Notes under the pieces: model-generated
Databases searched by the model: none
What the model was told of the DNA's origin: nothing
The model's input: only the letters and a program-made list of their open reading frames with translations
From: Paralichthys olivaceus
Taxonomy: Eukaryota > Chordata > Actinopteri > Pleuronectiformes > Paralichthyidae
DNA: 64,000 bases
Direction: 5' to 3'
Assembly (NCBI RefSeq): GCF_024713975.1
Contig: NC_091098.1
Span: 19,933,316 to 19,997,315, forward strand
Position numbers and translations under genes: made by a program
Part shown: positions 25,994 through 38,400 of the stretch, one piece after another
How positions within the stretch are numbered: the first letter of the stretch is position 1
Layout of the letters: every line of letters starts with the position of its first letter

Positions 25994-27372
25994 GACCAAG
26001 AGAAAGCTGCTGTGTCTAAGGTCGGTGCACACAACAAGAAACATTATTACCTGGTGACAATGGAGTAACCGGAGACAGTAAGGAGACGTCTCCAGACCTC
26101 ATCTACGTGTTAACAGATGATACAGGACAAGATACGATCAGGTCACCAGATAAATATTAGAATATTGTCAAAATAAACATTCCAGCAACTGTTCTTAGTA
26201 ACTTCCAATAAGCCAAATGGAATATGGCCAATTTTACAACTTGTATTTGCAGCTAATATATATAGTTCCCCAAAATATGAAAGATGCGGATGGAAAGACT
26301 CAACTGTTGCATGATCTCAGAATAAACACTAAGCTACACCAACATTTTACCAAGAAACACCAGTGTCCTTTAAGTACATGTCTGAATTCCACTCTGGTCA
26401 TCAAAACTCACTTCTGCTGCGTGGGAAGTGATCAACAGGTACGATTAATAAACTTAAGGACTCAGTGTGTGGATCTGTGATAACAAAATTGTATAAACAG
26501 TACAATAATAGCAGAATGTGTAATACGCATAAAAAGGACAAGATTATGAGGAGGATACATATTGAGCCATGTCACCACTACACGCTGTCACAGGGACGCT
26601 GGAGGTCACTTGGTTGGTGGAGTTGCTGAAAGTCTATCTACAGCAACTACATCATATTGAATGCACTGCAGCAGGGGTGTGGCTTTGTGTTAATTTGAAT
26701 ATCCAACAATATGTAGCATCATTTTTAAAACATTTTCTATCATTGGTTGGCTTTTGGGGGGCCAGGAAAAAATCACAAATCTTATCACCACCACTGAAAT
26801 CTGTTTAGTTTGCACCTAATGTTATCTACAGCACATATTTACAACCGCTTCACAAAAACACATTGAATATTCTGAAGTCAAATAAAATATTCTCATATAT
26901 TATTGCCATGTAGTTAGAACTTCTTGCCAGTAGGGGCTGCGGCAGCTTCCTCAGCAACCCCTCTTCCAGTGTCCTTGACATTAACATTTAACACAGTACA
27001 CAGCACAGTACAATATGGGAGTAACTCCAGAACCAACATATTCCACAAGGACACTCAGAGTTAAAGTTTAACAAACAGTAAGGTTTTTTTAAATTAGGCT
27101 ATATCACCACAGACCACTTAGTAATGAATCACTGATGTGAATTTTCTTAGTGTTGATTTTTAATGTTATGCACTTCCATTTCTCTGGAGCAGCAGCAACT
27201 CAAACAATAACAACCCAGCTTCTTCCTGCTGCCACACACGTGAAGGAAGCTCTTCCCCACAGTTATGGAACCCTGATGTTTTCACCAGCAAATGCAAAAT
27301 CTGAACACCAACATTGACATTCATGAGTCTCCCTGAGTGTTCAGGTTCTTTCAAGTCATTACTGGCTGCTCA
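25994..27372. other. Intergenic, nothing recognised
   Basis: Between the unrecognised gene and il17rc. Part may be the il17rc 3' untranslated region. No exon with homology I know was seen. Confidence 0.45.
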
Positions 27373-30300
27373 TCATGGGTCATACTCTCCGGCTGTCAGA
27401 CCCATTCCATTTCGTTGATATTGGGGCTTGTGTTCGGGGCTGGAGGGAGGAGTAATAAGACATGGCTGCAATGGAACCATTTCTCCAGACTCTTCTACAC
27501 CTAACCCAACACAGCTCTGGGACTTCCCTGGAAAGCGTAGTATTGTTGTCCCTGCTGTGAACCCAGACAGCCCTCTCGCCAAAGCTCGGGACGCCACCCT
27601 GAGGCTGCCTGCCCGCTTCCGTCTGGCTGATGCAGTGGCCATTTGCCGAGCTCCAGCCAGCTCAGTCAGAAAGCCCAGGCTCTGGGAGGGGAGGCTGTAG
27701 ACATGAAGGCCGCGAAAGAGTTCTGGTAGCGGCCAAGCACCACCTTGAGTCTCTGGTGGAAGTGATTCAAACTGTACCAACATAAACCGCTCCCCCGCAC
27801 GGCCCTGTAAATAGTCTGCTAGAATGCAGCTAAACGAAGCACTGAAGACATCCACACAGGGAGCGGAAGCAGCGTCGCTCCTCCCTTCCTCCTCTTCCTT
27901 CTTGTATCTATTCCCATTGCTGGCGGTGTTTCTCTCCCAGCTCTGAGCTCCCCATTCTTCTGCCTTTATCCAGGTGGCCTGGGTTAGAACTAGCACCACT
28001 TTGCCTCCCTGCCGCTTAAGACGGTCCAGTCTTGAATGGAGCCAAGGGACGGGGCCAAGCATGCTGAGCTCAGCCTGGCTCCACAGGTCCAGAGACACGC
28101 TGAAGCCCAGGGCCTGGAGGGACGAGCCCAGGTGACACATCAGCTCCGGCAAGCCCTGGTTACCATCAGGTGGGTACAGCAACACCACATGACCACCACC
28201 CACTGCACCTGACACAAAGGAAGATTAAAACCTTTATCAAGACGTACAGTTTGCTTGTTTGCTTTCTGGATCAGTACTACTCTCAAAAACAAAGCAGGGC
28301 TGAACAGCAGCAGCCGACAGAAGTCATTCTTTAAACACAAGAACATTAAACATTAATTAACAGTATAAAGGGGCAGACCTTTCACGTCGTCCTCTTTCAA
28401 CCATCGCCATACGTAGCCTATAAGAAATGAACAAAGCCCACATTGAGGTCTTCTGATGAGGTGCTAATAATATTTAATGACCTACAAATATTTAACTGAC
28501 CTTTCACAACCCCTTGTATGAAATAGGCTCCGAGTATGGCCAAACATATCAGCAGTAATCCGATGAGGAGCAGCAGGCTCCATTTCCACCGAGATGCTGG
28601 AAAAATGAATGAATTATGAAGCACAGTCTTTCACCAGCACGTTAAAACAGCTTCACAGGGACGGCTGAGGGTTTCAATCACTGGAGAGTGAAGAGTGCTA
28701 AGCAAATGTTTGACCGCTTATTTACCAAGTAAGAACAAAAAAACGTGGCTCGTTTTGGCTGATAAGAGTTAAACACTAACTCTTAATCTGGGTCTGAACA
28801 ATAATTCATTCTCTTACTTGTAAATGGACACTGGGGCTCCAAGTGTGACTCCATCCCATGTATCTTTATCTGAAAACAAGGAGTTCATGTGAGTACAGTA
28901 TGTACTGTATTTATACACATTTATATTTACATACTATAAGAAAGTAAATCAAGTATCACCTGAACACAAAGCAGAGGGTGTGATGACACATTGAACTCTC
29001 CTGTCGTCTGTAAAGCAAATAAATTATTAAATGAATGAAGAAAACCATATACATGTCACTCAGGCCCATCGTTCCTCTTAAATTCAATCAAGCTGCACCA
29101 AATTGTACAAACATTTAGAAATCTCATTTGTGGAGGAAAATAAAATGTTATCGTCAGTCGTGATGTGTCTAAAAATAATTCACTGAACCAGACAATATGA
29201 GTCATCATGTTGTTGTCCTGATGTTTCTTTACCCAGTGTCCATTGCGTGTTGTCCTCCAGCCAGCATGTGCATGGTTGTGCAGCCGCTGTCTGGAGCCGG
29301 TCACCTCCTCACATCGGCCTCCTGCCAGCTCTTTCTTGCACAGCCACACCTCTGCCTCCAGTCTGCAGGGGGTAGTCACATTCCAGCCAAGCCCTGTGCC
29401 ACCCTCCCTCATCTGAAACTCCTCCAGGGACACAGACACATTGTGCTGCATTCTTTCAAGTGCATCTGAAATAAAAATAAAAATAAAACAAAACAAAAAC
29501 ACTGCAATGGTGCGTTTCTGATAAAAAGAAATGGATCAGAAGTTGACGCCCTTTTTTACCATGTTGGTTTTTGAAAGGACAGAATTCTCTTCGAAGGGCT
29601 TTTCCCTTCCACCACACCTGAAAGCATTTTTTTTTCAGTATTATTTTCAAATATAAAAGTCTGTAGCTGTTATTTTTTGTTTATTACGATTAACATTAAC
29701 GCTACCTGGAAGCACAGACATGGTGTAACAAAGTTTGAAGATATGACCGTTTCTCTCTGGCCTTTGGGCTGCAAAGGTTAGAAAAGGTTACACAGATACA
29801 TACAGACACTACCACTATTAATATTGGATCATCAGACTGATATGATTACACAGTATGGATAATTTAGCACTGACTGACCCATGCAAGAATCTCTCCAGGT
29901 CTTTCGTTCCAAATCATCTGATACATGAGATCATCTTGTCTGGCTTTAGTGTTTTCCAGGTGGAGGAGGACCACGTTTTTCCTGGGATCCGTCTCAGCTC
30001 GGAGTCTGGGAACTGAGTCAGAGACAAGTCAGACTTTAATCCCCACTGAGGTGCACAGGTGTCTTTCTACATAACTGTGTGTTTTCGCTCATCAGTGTGT
30101 GCACGTGTACACATGCAGTATTTCACAGTATCTCTTACCATCGCATTCCTTTACATGCGCCTCCAGGTTCATGGAGCAAACTGCAAGAAATTGTTCAATG
30201 AAATCACAAATGACTCCATTCAGCGCTGTCTTTGCTTTCACTGCAGCAACTGAACTCACCTTCTTCTAAAGACGGGACTGTGATTTTTTGGACATTGAGA

Positions 30301-33202
30301 GTTTCCTTTGAATGTGCGTGGACTTGGACCACAACAGGACTGTCGAACATCACCGTCTCCGTCAACAGCAGCTGCATCTGCTGGAAACATCGAGAGGAAT
30401 TCTGGTATTTTTGAAGCTGGGCCCTATGGTTATAAATGTGGGTGTGTAAATTCATGGTACTTACAAAGACCTTTGGAATTGGTTCATTAGATTGCCTCAG
30501 GCAGCAGTGGCCATAATTTAATCTTATTCCTTTTTATCTTACCTTTATTGCAACCATATGTTATGTAGGTAAATGGGACAGCTTATGACTGTAAGTGTTT
30601 AATTTAAAAAGGTACAGAGGTAATGATGCCTGATCTACTGAGCAGCTCACAGTCTGACAGAGCTGGAAAATGATGGTTACTGGTCTCTTGGTCTCTTCCC
30701 CATTTATCTCCGTTCACCCCAACAGGTTGAGGCAGATGTCCGCCCACACTGACTCTGGTTCTAGAGGTTTCTTCCAGTTAATTAAGGAGTGTTTTTCTCT
30801 CCGCAGTCGACAAAGTGTTACTCATTCTGGGAACTGTTGAGTTTCTCTAAACATTTCTTGAACGCTGTCCAAATCAGAAAATCATTCAGCCATAACAGTT
30901 TCTCTCCATAAAATCCAAACTCCTCTCTCCCATTTTAAACTTTGAATCACTTAATATGCACACAAAGACCAAGATGCTTTGGAAAATGGTTCTTTTGTCT
31001 CTGAGACGTAGCAGAGGTCAAGTTTAAAATGAGATTAAATTGAGTTAATCAAATACAAGTAGCTGACATTTTGATATATTTAATATTATATTACTAGATT
31101 CTAATCAACAGAAGCAACAACTACATGAGGTAATTCATTAACAAGTGCCCGATATTATTTACCTTATGTGTGGGCTGTTGAGAAGCTAAAGTTGAGGGAC
31201 TCAGTTTGAAATTTAGCATCTTACAAATTTCACTGTGGCCTGGAGAGCTGAGACACACTTTCACCAAAGCTGTAACACAAAGTGGAGGAGAAGAAGAGAA
31301 ATTGTAATTAGTATTTTTTTAAAACGATGAAAAATAAGAAAAGACTGTGTGTTTTGGGTTGAGCATATAGTTTTTACCTGTTGGTTGGGGGAGCACATTC
31401 TGACCACTTCCCTCCATCTTTTGATTCATGCTGAATAACTCCTGTTTATCGGCGTCTTCCACTGACTCCTCAGAAACCTCTTCAGCAACTGTGAAGGCAA
31501 CGCAACCACAGTAAGTATGACGGCACGGAACGCAATCTTTTATAATACAGTAGCTGAAAAGTTGACCGTCAGTTGGCTTCTCGAGAAATGATTTTAGAAC
31601 TTGAATGGCACTCAGTCGGACTCCACACCCTAAACATGACAGCTTTTTAAAAAATCAAGATCTGTGAGAAATCAACAAAAATGTTAAAATATTTTTTTTT
31701 TAAATCATCCACATCCTTCCTTCTTCTGTGGTAATCTGCCCAAACCCCTAAACCCTAACCCTGATTTTGAATTCTCCTGCTAACAATCAAACAAACCAAT
31801 CAATCGTGTGGTTACTTTAACCAGGTTCATGTCCGCCCCTACAGAACGCTCCCAAAAAATAAAGTTAACACACAAAATATGAGGCTGGGGAAATTTCACC
31901 ACTCCTGGAACTCTATTGGTAGGGACATTTTGAATGACATCGGAAATGTTTCCAGGGGACCCAAACATGAGATGGACCTGGCTGTAGTTCAATGCTTTGT
32001 GAAGTTATTGAAGTCTGCTACTGAAGACACACTCTTGAATAAAGATACAGGAAAAAAAAACATAATCCAGTGGTTTTTGCGAAATCCTGCAAACAAACCA
32101 ACAAGATGAAACATTACCTTCTGAGACATGATGACAAACTTACCTTTGACTGTGATGATGATCCGCAGGCAGGGTTCACAGTCTTGAGCATCCGAGCAGC
32201 ACAGCATCACTTTCAGATGCACGTGTGTAACATGCACTGCATCGTTAGGATCAGGCAGCGCAGCAGCGAACTGAGAGACTGATGAGACAGAGATGTGTTT
32301 CTGCTTCAGACAAACTTCACACTACGTCTGTTGTCAGGTTATAATGCACTTGTGTTGATTGTGTTGCTACCTGACTTCACGTGGCAGTCCCACAAACCCT
32401 AGAGAAAGACAAGATGTTGATGAGTGTAACTAACAACTCCCCTCACCCATAACAATATCTCACGAGTACTTCAGACAGCGGCAAAGAAAGAGTTCAGATC
32501 CTCCACTAAAGTAAATCTGCCACAAGGAAAAGTTGGACGAGGGGTGGGGTTGTTGACATTTGGTGCCTCCTAAAATGGCACCAAAAAGGGAGGATTTTTC
32601 TCGGGACAGTCTCTCTTACTGTTTGAAGGATTCCTCGCTCTGCTCTGAAACAATGTCCAGTTTCAACTCAGCCCTCGATCCCTGGAAACTGAGCAGGGGA
32701 GTAAAGTGTCCTGCTGGTGCTCAGTAGTAAATAAGTAATGGGCATTACACTCTGATCTCCTGCAGCACATAAACCTACAGCCTGCACATTCAGTCTCATC
32801 AACAAAACACAGAGATTTGCTCACATTCATTCCAACAACTGGATTGCAAACAGGACTTTTAATTGGCTTTCTGTGTTACCTCGTAAATGTCAGGTTTGAA
32901 GACACAATAGCTGGTTTAAACAAATGGCCAAATAAAACAAACAAGAGATAACATCAGGTGTGTACGGTGTGGGCCTATTACAGCCATAAACTAACCACTA
33001 TACAAGCACGGCACCAAGGTAGAGAAACCTTTAGATCATCATGGTGACTTGTTACCTCGCTACACATGAGCTCAGGTGCGTCTTGCTCCATCATCTCCAG
33101 CTCTCCCGCGGACACCAACAGGCCGAGGCGCAGCTGGAGCAGCAGCAGGAGCACAAAGTGAAACCGTGGCCTCCGGAGGTGGAGGCGCAGCGCGGAGTCC
33201 AT
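27373..33202 (-). CDS. il17rc: Interleukin-17 receptor C
   Basis: Sixteen minus-strand coding exons: 33056-33202, 32371-32398, 32144-32278, 31378-31488, 31163-31269, 30260-30401, 30139-30180, 29879-30012, 29706-29768, 29560-29617, 29233-29465, 28960-29007, 28818-28869, 28501-28596, 28379-28417, 27373-28208. They join to 756 residues. Order: signal peptide rich in Leu (FVLLLLLQLRLGLL), cysteine-bearing ectodomain (VMLCCSDAQDCEPCLR), one membrane helix (about 438-460, WSLLLLIGLLLICLAILGAY), then a SEFIR domain in the last exon. SEFIR phrases VSLDLWSQAELSMLGPVPWL, SCILADYLQGRA and VYSLPSQSLGFL match IL17RC rather than IL17RA or RE. The family pairs with IL17RA to bind IL-17A/F and recruits Act1 through SEFIR. 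Tandem with the il17re-like gene as in mammals. The acceptor at 32279-32280 was chosen over a second CAG eight bases further on because only it keeps the frame. Confidence 0.92.
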
Positions 33203-33669
33203 GGCTTGGAGAGCGGAGCGGCCGCGCGCTTGGCACAGGGAGCTTCTCTCCGACGCACGAGTCTTGTCCCCTGAGCTCCAGTCAGTTCATCCCGAAGACA
33301 AAGAGCGGAGCCCGTAGAAACCCGTGGATCCACACTGACGCTCAGCTGCAGCATAACAGCTCCGGGTTCCTCCGGGAGACGAGTGATCGGAGCTCGGCCC
33401 TCACCTGAGAAGTGCTCCTGTCAATGAGTGACAGCTCAGGTGGGCGTGTCGCTGCTCCAAAGTTTATTTCTGCACCGGTGAATCATCACACGATTCAATC
33501 TTCTCTGTGGCTAAAGATCTTAAAAGACTTTCTTTAGATTATCTCAGATGATCTCAAATAACTACAGCACTTCACCAGATTTAGCCCCATAATGATTTTA
33601 CTTCAGATCGTAGATTTCAATTTAATGTTTCGATCAAAAAGTTACATTAGGACTCATAATTTAGATTTA

Positions 33670-33780
33670 ACATGTATATTTAGATTGAATATTTAAATGT
33701 ATATATTTCTATATAGTATAAAATATATATAAATATATTTATATATAATATAAAAAAACATAGGCTATCAAAAAAAAAAC
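33670..33780. repeat. AT-rich low-complexity stretch
   Basis: Nearly pure A/T with many tatata units upstream of il17rc. Confidence 0.8.
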
Positions 33781-33819
33781 AAAAAAACATTGCACACACA
33801 TAGATATCAGTCGTCTAAA

Positions 33820-34060
33820 CAGGCCTGGATTTTTTCATTGAGATCCATAGAATTATTTCTTGGGAAATCTAAGATTTTGTCAAAAAACAAAAAACAAATC
33901 TCACTTTGATAAAGAAAGAATTAAAAACACTTCCTGGATCCGCACCTTTGTCTGCACCTGTGTCAAATATTTGCAGTTGGCTCATGTCCCATCCTTCCAC
34001 CAAGTTTCATAGATTTCACCTCGCCCTGCAAACAAACAACTAAACCAACCAACTAAGGGA
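33820..34060 (-). repeat. Fish interspersed repeat, copy 1
   Basis: Minus-strand copy of a widespread unclassified fish repeat. Diagnostic phrases: ttcattgagatccatagaat, cctggatccgcacc, ccatccttccaccaagtttc and a tail of caaacaaacaac. Other copies lie at 39484-39830, 42805-42935 and 43695-43930. Confidence 0.6.
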
Positions 34061-34681
34061 CATGAGTTAAACATAAACCTCCATGTGCAAAGAAAAACTG
34101 CAGTTTAAAATTGTATTTTTCTTGCCACTGTATAACTGTAGTCTTGTATTAATAGGCCTCATTTTCATAGTGTGTTCAACACCTCAGAGTACGTCACTGT
34201 CCTGACATGATGTGACACTATCAACCATCTCTCCAAACATAGAGAACAATCCGCTTTCTGATTAATCCTGTCGAGCAGGTCTTTTACTGCAGTTCATGTT
34301 CAGGTCGTGACGATTCAGTGACGAATGGAAAAATTATGAGACATGTGTTGAATAACCAGATTTCAATAACATCAAATCTTTTTTTGTCAGTTGGTTTATT
34401 CAGAGATTGCTTTTTTAATACAGATGCCATACAAACATGTATAATGCCAACAGTGGTAATAGCTCAAAACCTTTCACTGAAACTGAAAAAAAAAATCATA
34501 TTCAATGATGATGAACAAATCTTTCTTCAAGGTGCTGTTTAAAGTTGCTTTGCAGAAAGTTTACCATTGAACTATGATGGCATCCAATCTGGTCATGGTT
34601 TTCTTGCTCTAAATGCTTTTGAGGTAATGTCCATACGTGATATTTCCCGTTGGTAATATTTGAATAATACTGTTCTTCTCT

Positions 34682-34868
34682 GGGCGGCATGGAGGTGGGA
34701 AGCCCTCCCGCCTCACTTCAAGTTCAACTCCTGGGGCCTTTCTGTGTTTGCATGTTTACCGACACTCTAAAGATGTGCAGATTCTGGGTAAAATGAATTG
34801 GTTATTATAAATTGACCTTAGTTGAGAATGATTGTTGTGTCTGTTTGAACTGTGATTGGCTGCGTCTT
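34682..34868 (+). repeat. Degenerate tRNA-type SINE
   Basis: gggcggcatggaggtgggaa, then tcctggggcctttctgtg, tttgcatgtt, aaagatgtgcag and ttataaattgacctt follow, in order, the body of the common fish SINE whose left part reads ggcggcatggtggtgtagtgg. Diverged, with gaps, so old. Confidence 0.6.
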
Positions 34869-34869
34869 C

Positions 34870-35463
34870 CTGTTAAGCAGTTGAGATAATGATATATGGT
34901 TTTCTCTTTATCTCTCTGCAGGAAGCTAAGTCTTTGAGGAAACACATATTTTTCATGTCCTACCTTTCAATAATGTTTTCTTAATGAACGGGGTGCCTGA
35001 TTTATACTCTGTGCTTGAGGGAGCCAGCATCTGCTAAAATATAATTAATAACTACAGGGCTGCACACAAACAGGGCCACATACATCCTTCTAAAGGCAAC
35101 AGAAGCAGAATTGTAATGGTAAAGTATATAAAGTCTAACAGGATAAAATAGGTAAAAAAAACTTTAACACATGACTTAAAAAACCACAAAGTAAAGCATG
35201 ACTCAGTACAAGTTGAAATCTTGGGACTGCTTTGGCTCAATATATTTGTTCAGGACATGCAAATGGGTGGAGCATTTACCTCTTTGCAATATGCAAAAGA
35301 TAAGCAACGGCATTTTTCAACAGCATGTAAGTGTCAAGTGATGAAAATTTGCTACTGAGTAACAGGCTCTGAGGTGTTCACAACAGAACGGCGGCTCCTG
35401 TTTCTCATGTACATATCATGTTTCCAGCAGAACAAAAGTCTGTAAGACGTGCGGAACTTGAGA
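34870..35463. other. Intergenic, probable il17re 3' untranslated region
   Basis: No coding exon or repeat recognised; directly downstream of the il17re-like stop codon. Confidence 0.4.
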
Positions 35464-38400
35464 TTAAAGCCTCTCTGCCGTCCAAGGTGACCCCTGAAGA
35501 GGCTCTTGTTCTTGGACAGTTTCTGGATTCGCCTCATCGGCAGCCAGTGACAGCTCTGTCTTTTCTGTCATCTTTTTCTGTGATGATGTGACACTCTGCG
35601 TTTTCTGTCCTTGCGTCCGCGGCAGCAGTGTTTGCAGTCTTTGGGCCAGCTGTCGTGCGAGCCATATTGACTGCACTTTAGACATGAGTCTGGGCCAACA
35701 GTGCCTCTTCGATTTGGTCCCTCTCTTCATCCCTCCCAGCTCCTGTATCAAACCCCTGAAATCCTGTGGTAAGCAGTACCGAGGGACGTCTCTGAGGGCT
35801 TTTGGGATGTCTCTGCTGTGGCCGAAGCCTTGAAAGTAGACAATGGCAACTCCTTGGCCTCTGCAATGCTGCAGCGACCCATGCAGGCAGGCCAGAGCAC
35901 CTGCAAACACCGGTGCTATCACCGAGCAGGGTTCCCTCTGTGTGTAAAAGTCTTTATCATGACATAATTTTACACAATCTTCTTTGAATGCAGCTCTCTC
36001 CTTCTTTTTGCCTTTTCCAAGTCTTATTCCATTTAGTTTATAATCCTCTTCCACTTCTAATCCTTTTTCTTTCTTTGTCTCACTCTTATCCACGTTTTCT
36101 CTTGCCTTCCATTTCTCATAGGTCGTCTTTGCCTCGGGGCTCCAGATAATTAACACTTTTCCTTGAGCCTTGTGCATGCTTTCCCACTGGCCGTACAGCC
36201 AGGGAAGAGGACCCACATCTGCCACTCCAGTCCTGGCCCAGGGCTGTGAGCTTTGGGCCCACAGAGCCGTGTGCACGGTGGCCTTAAGCTCCTCCTGGAG
36301 CACAGAGGCTAATGCACACACAGCAGAGACGTGGGCTGACTGCTCTGATGAGCACACTAGCAGCACTTCCTTCTGGATCCAAAGCCAGCCTTGAAGAATA
36401 TGGGAAAAGACAGAAGTGGAAAATTTGAAGAGGTTAACATCAAAGAACAATTTTTAAATCTGAAGATGAAACCATGCAAGACACAAACAATGACCTTACA
36501 GACGAAATGAACCAGAGCCTTGAACTTGTACTTAAGGAAAGGTAAACTAACCTGCAGCTCCACTTCTGGTGAGACAGTGGATGAAAAAACCAAACAAAGC
36601 AAAAATAATCACAAGTATCAGAGCTGCCATCACATACAGGCCAAATCTGTTGTGCGCATCTGTGAAAGGAAAAGGCATTTGATCTGTTTAGTTTGGAGGA
36701 GCTGTGTGTGCACATGTGCAGTCGTGCAGGAAGTCATACACAAAGGTGCATGTGTAAAGCACACGTGGGCTTGTGTGTGTGAGTGTGTGTGTGTAAATAT
36801 CTTCAGCACACTTACAGTCTGGGCACAGAATTCTTTTTCCGTTCAGAGCAGGATGTGACTGCCACACCTGCAGAAAAACAAAGTGAAGCAAGAGTGAGAG
36901 AGTTGATTCTGAACATGGTGCATTAACTTTTCTCACCCTTTAAATTAACTTTACCTGGACACAGGGCGCCTGCACAAGAATGTGAGCAGGCACTTTTATC
37001 TTGGTCTCTGTGGTTTCCCTCTCCTGTGAAGCAGATAAGAAAAGTCACAGATTTACTCACATGAGATTAAATCACAATTTTTTCCTCTCTCAGAATAAAT
37101 GTACCATTCTTAGGGTGTGCACCGGGCCAATGGGTGAACATCTCATCTGGTTAATGATGCAAAATTGAATGGAGAACTTTGCTGGAGCCAAAGAGGTGAG
37201 TTTTACAGACACACTCTGCCTGCCTGATCCAATGTTCACCTCCCATGAAGACATATCTGTAAAAGCCAAGAAGAAGAGGGCATCAAGATTAAAAGAGAAA
37301 CAAACGAGAGATGAGGGGAGACTTTCATTATTCCAAAAAAAAGTTTGACTCACCAGCCTGGAAAGGACAAGATATATTATAGCTGCCTTGTAGAGAAAAC
37401 TGCATAAATGAAATATAGAAAATGTGAATCTGCAGTGATGGTTAAACAAATGGACATGTTCTCAAACACATCTCGCTGATTCTCACCTGCACACACATCT
37501 TAGGGTGTTTGTCCACAGTGGATGTGTTATATATCTGTCGGGTGGGAGACACAGTGGGCATTTAAGAATACAAGTATCTACTGGGAATCTATCACCAGCA
37601 CCAGCAGTGGTCTCGCCAAACTTACCAGGGTTGGTCCGTTCCCGTGTCCGTCCAGAGTGGAGTTGAGCACGGGGATGCAGAGGTGCTCGTCTTGCTTCCA
37701 GCAGAGGAGGGCGGAGATATTCATGCTGCTGACAGGACACTCAGAGCTCCACTTCAAAACTGACTCGTACATGATGACCTCAGACGAGCGCCACACGTCT
37801 TCCACATCTGGTGAGGACGCAAAATGTTAATAATGAAGTCAGAGTAATAATAATATTAACTTAATTCATAGCACCTTTAGCAATAAGAAGACGGCGTCAT
37901 GTAAAAGCAGCAAATATAAATATCGTTGTGATGACATCTATTAAAACCAGTGAGGGAGTTCCAGTCGAGTCTTGAGAATATGAATGCATGAATATGAATA
38001 TGTTACAAACACAGATGCAATTATGGGAAAACCTACGAGATTTCAATTTGCCAGACTGAATAATATCAACTGATGTCTCTTCCATCAATTTACAAAAAAA
38101 CACAACATCAACATCCAAGTAAAATCATGCTGAATGGCCTTGAATGGGAAAAACTCCCTGAGATACTTAATAAAGAATTTCTTAAATAGCCGTGTTGTTT
38201 CTGAAAAGACAAATTAATGCTGAGGTTTATTTAAATGTCGTTTTCCGGTTCTATCTGAATCACAGAGTTCCCTTCAACCTTGACTCATATTCAAACCAAA
38301 CGATCAGCATGGATAGACACCACTAGGGGTCAGTGGGTAAACGCCGTTCATCTCTTGGTGATTCAGATGAACCAAGAAGAATTCATTTTAAAATTATTTT

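Noticed and set aside
26930-27000. Minus-strand tail reading like a protein C-terminus (Gly-Arg, Ala-rich, ending GKKF)
   Set aside because: Only about 20 residues, no matching upstream exon or family I know; probably chance or il17rc 3' untranslated sequence.
31735-31765. Telomere-like aaccctaaccctg
   Set aside because: Only two or three imperfect units within an intron; too short to be a telomeric relic.
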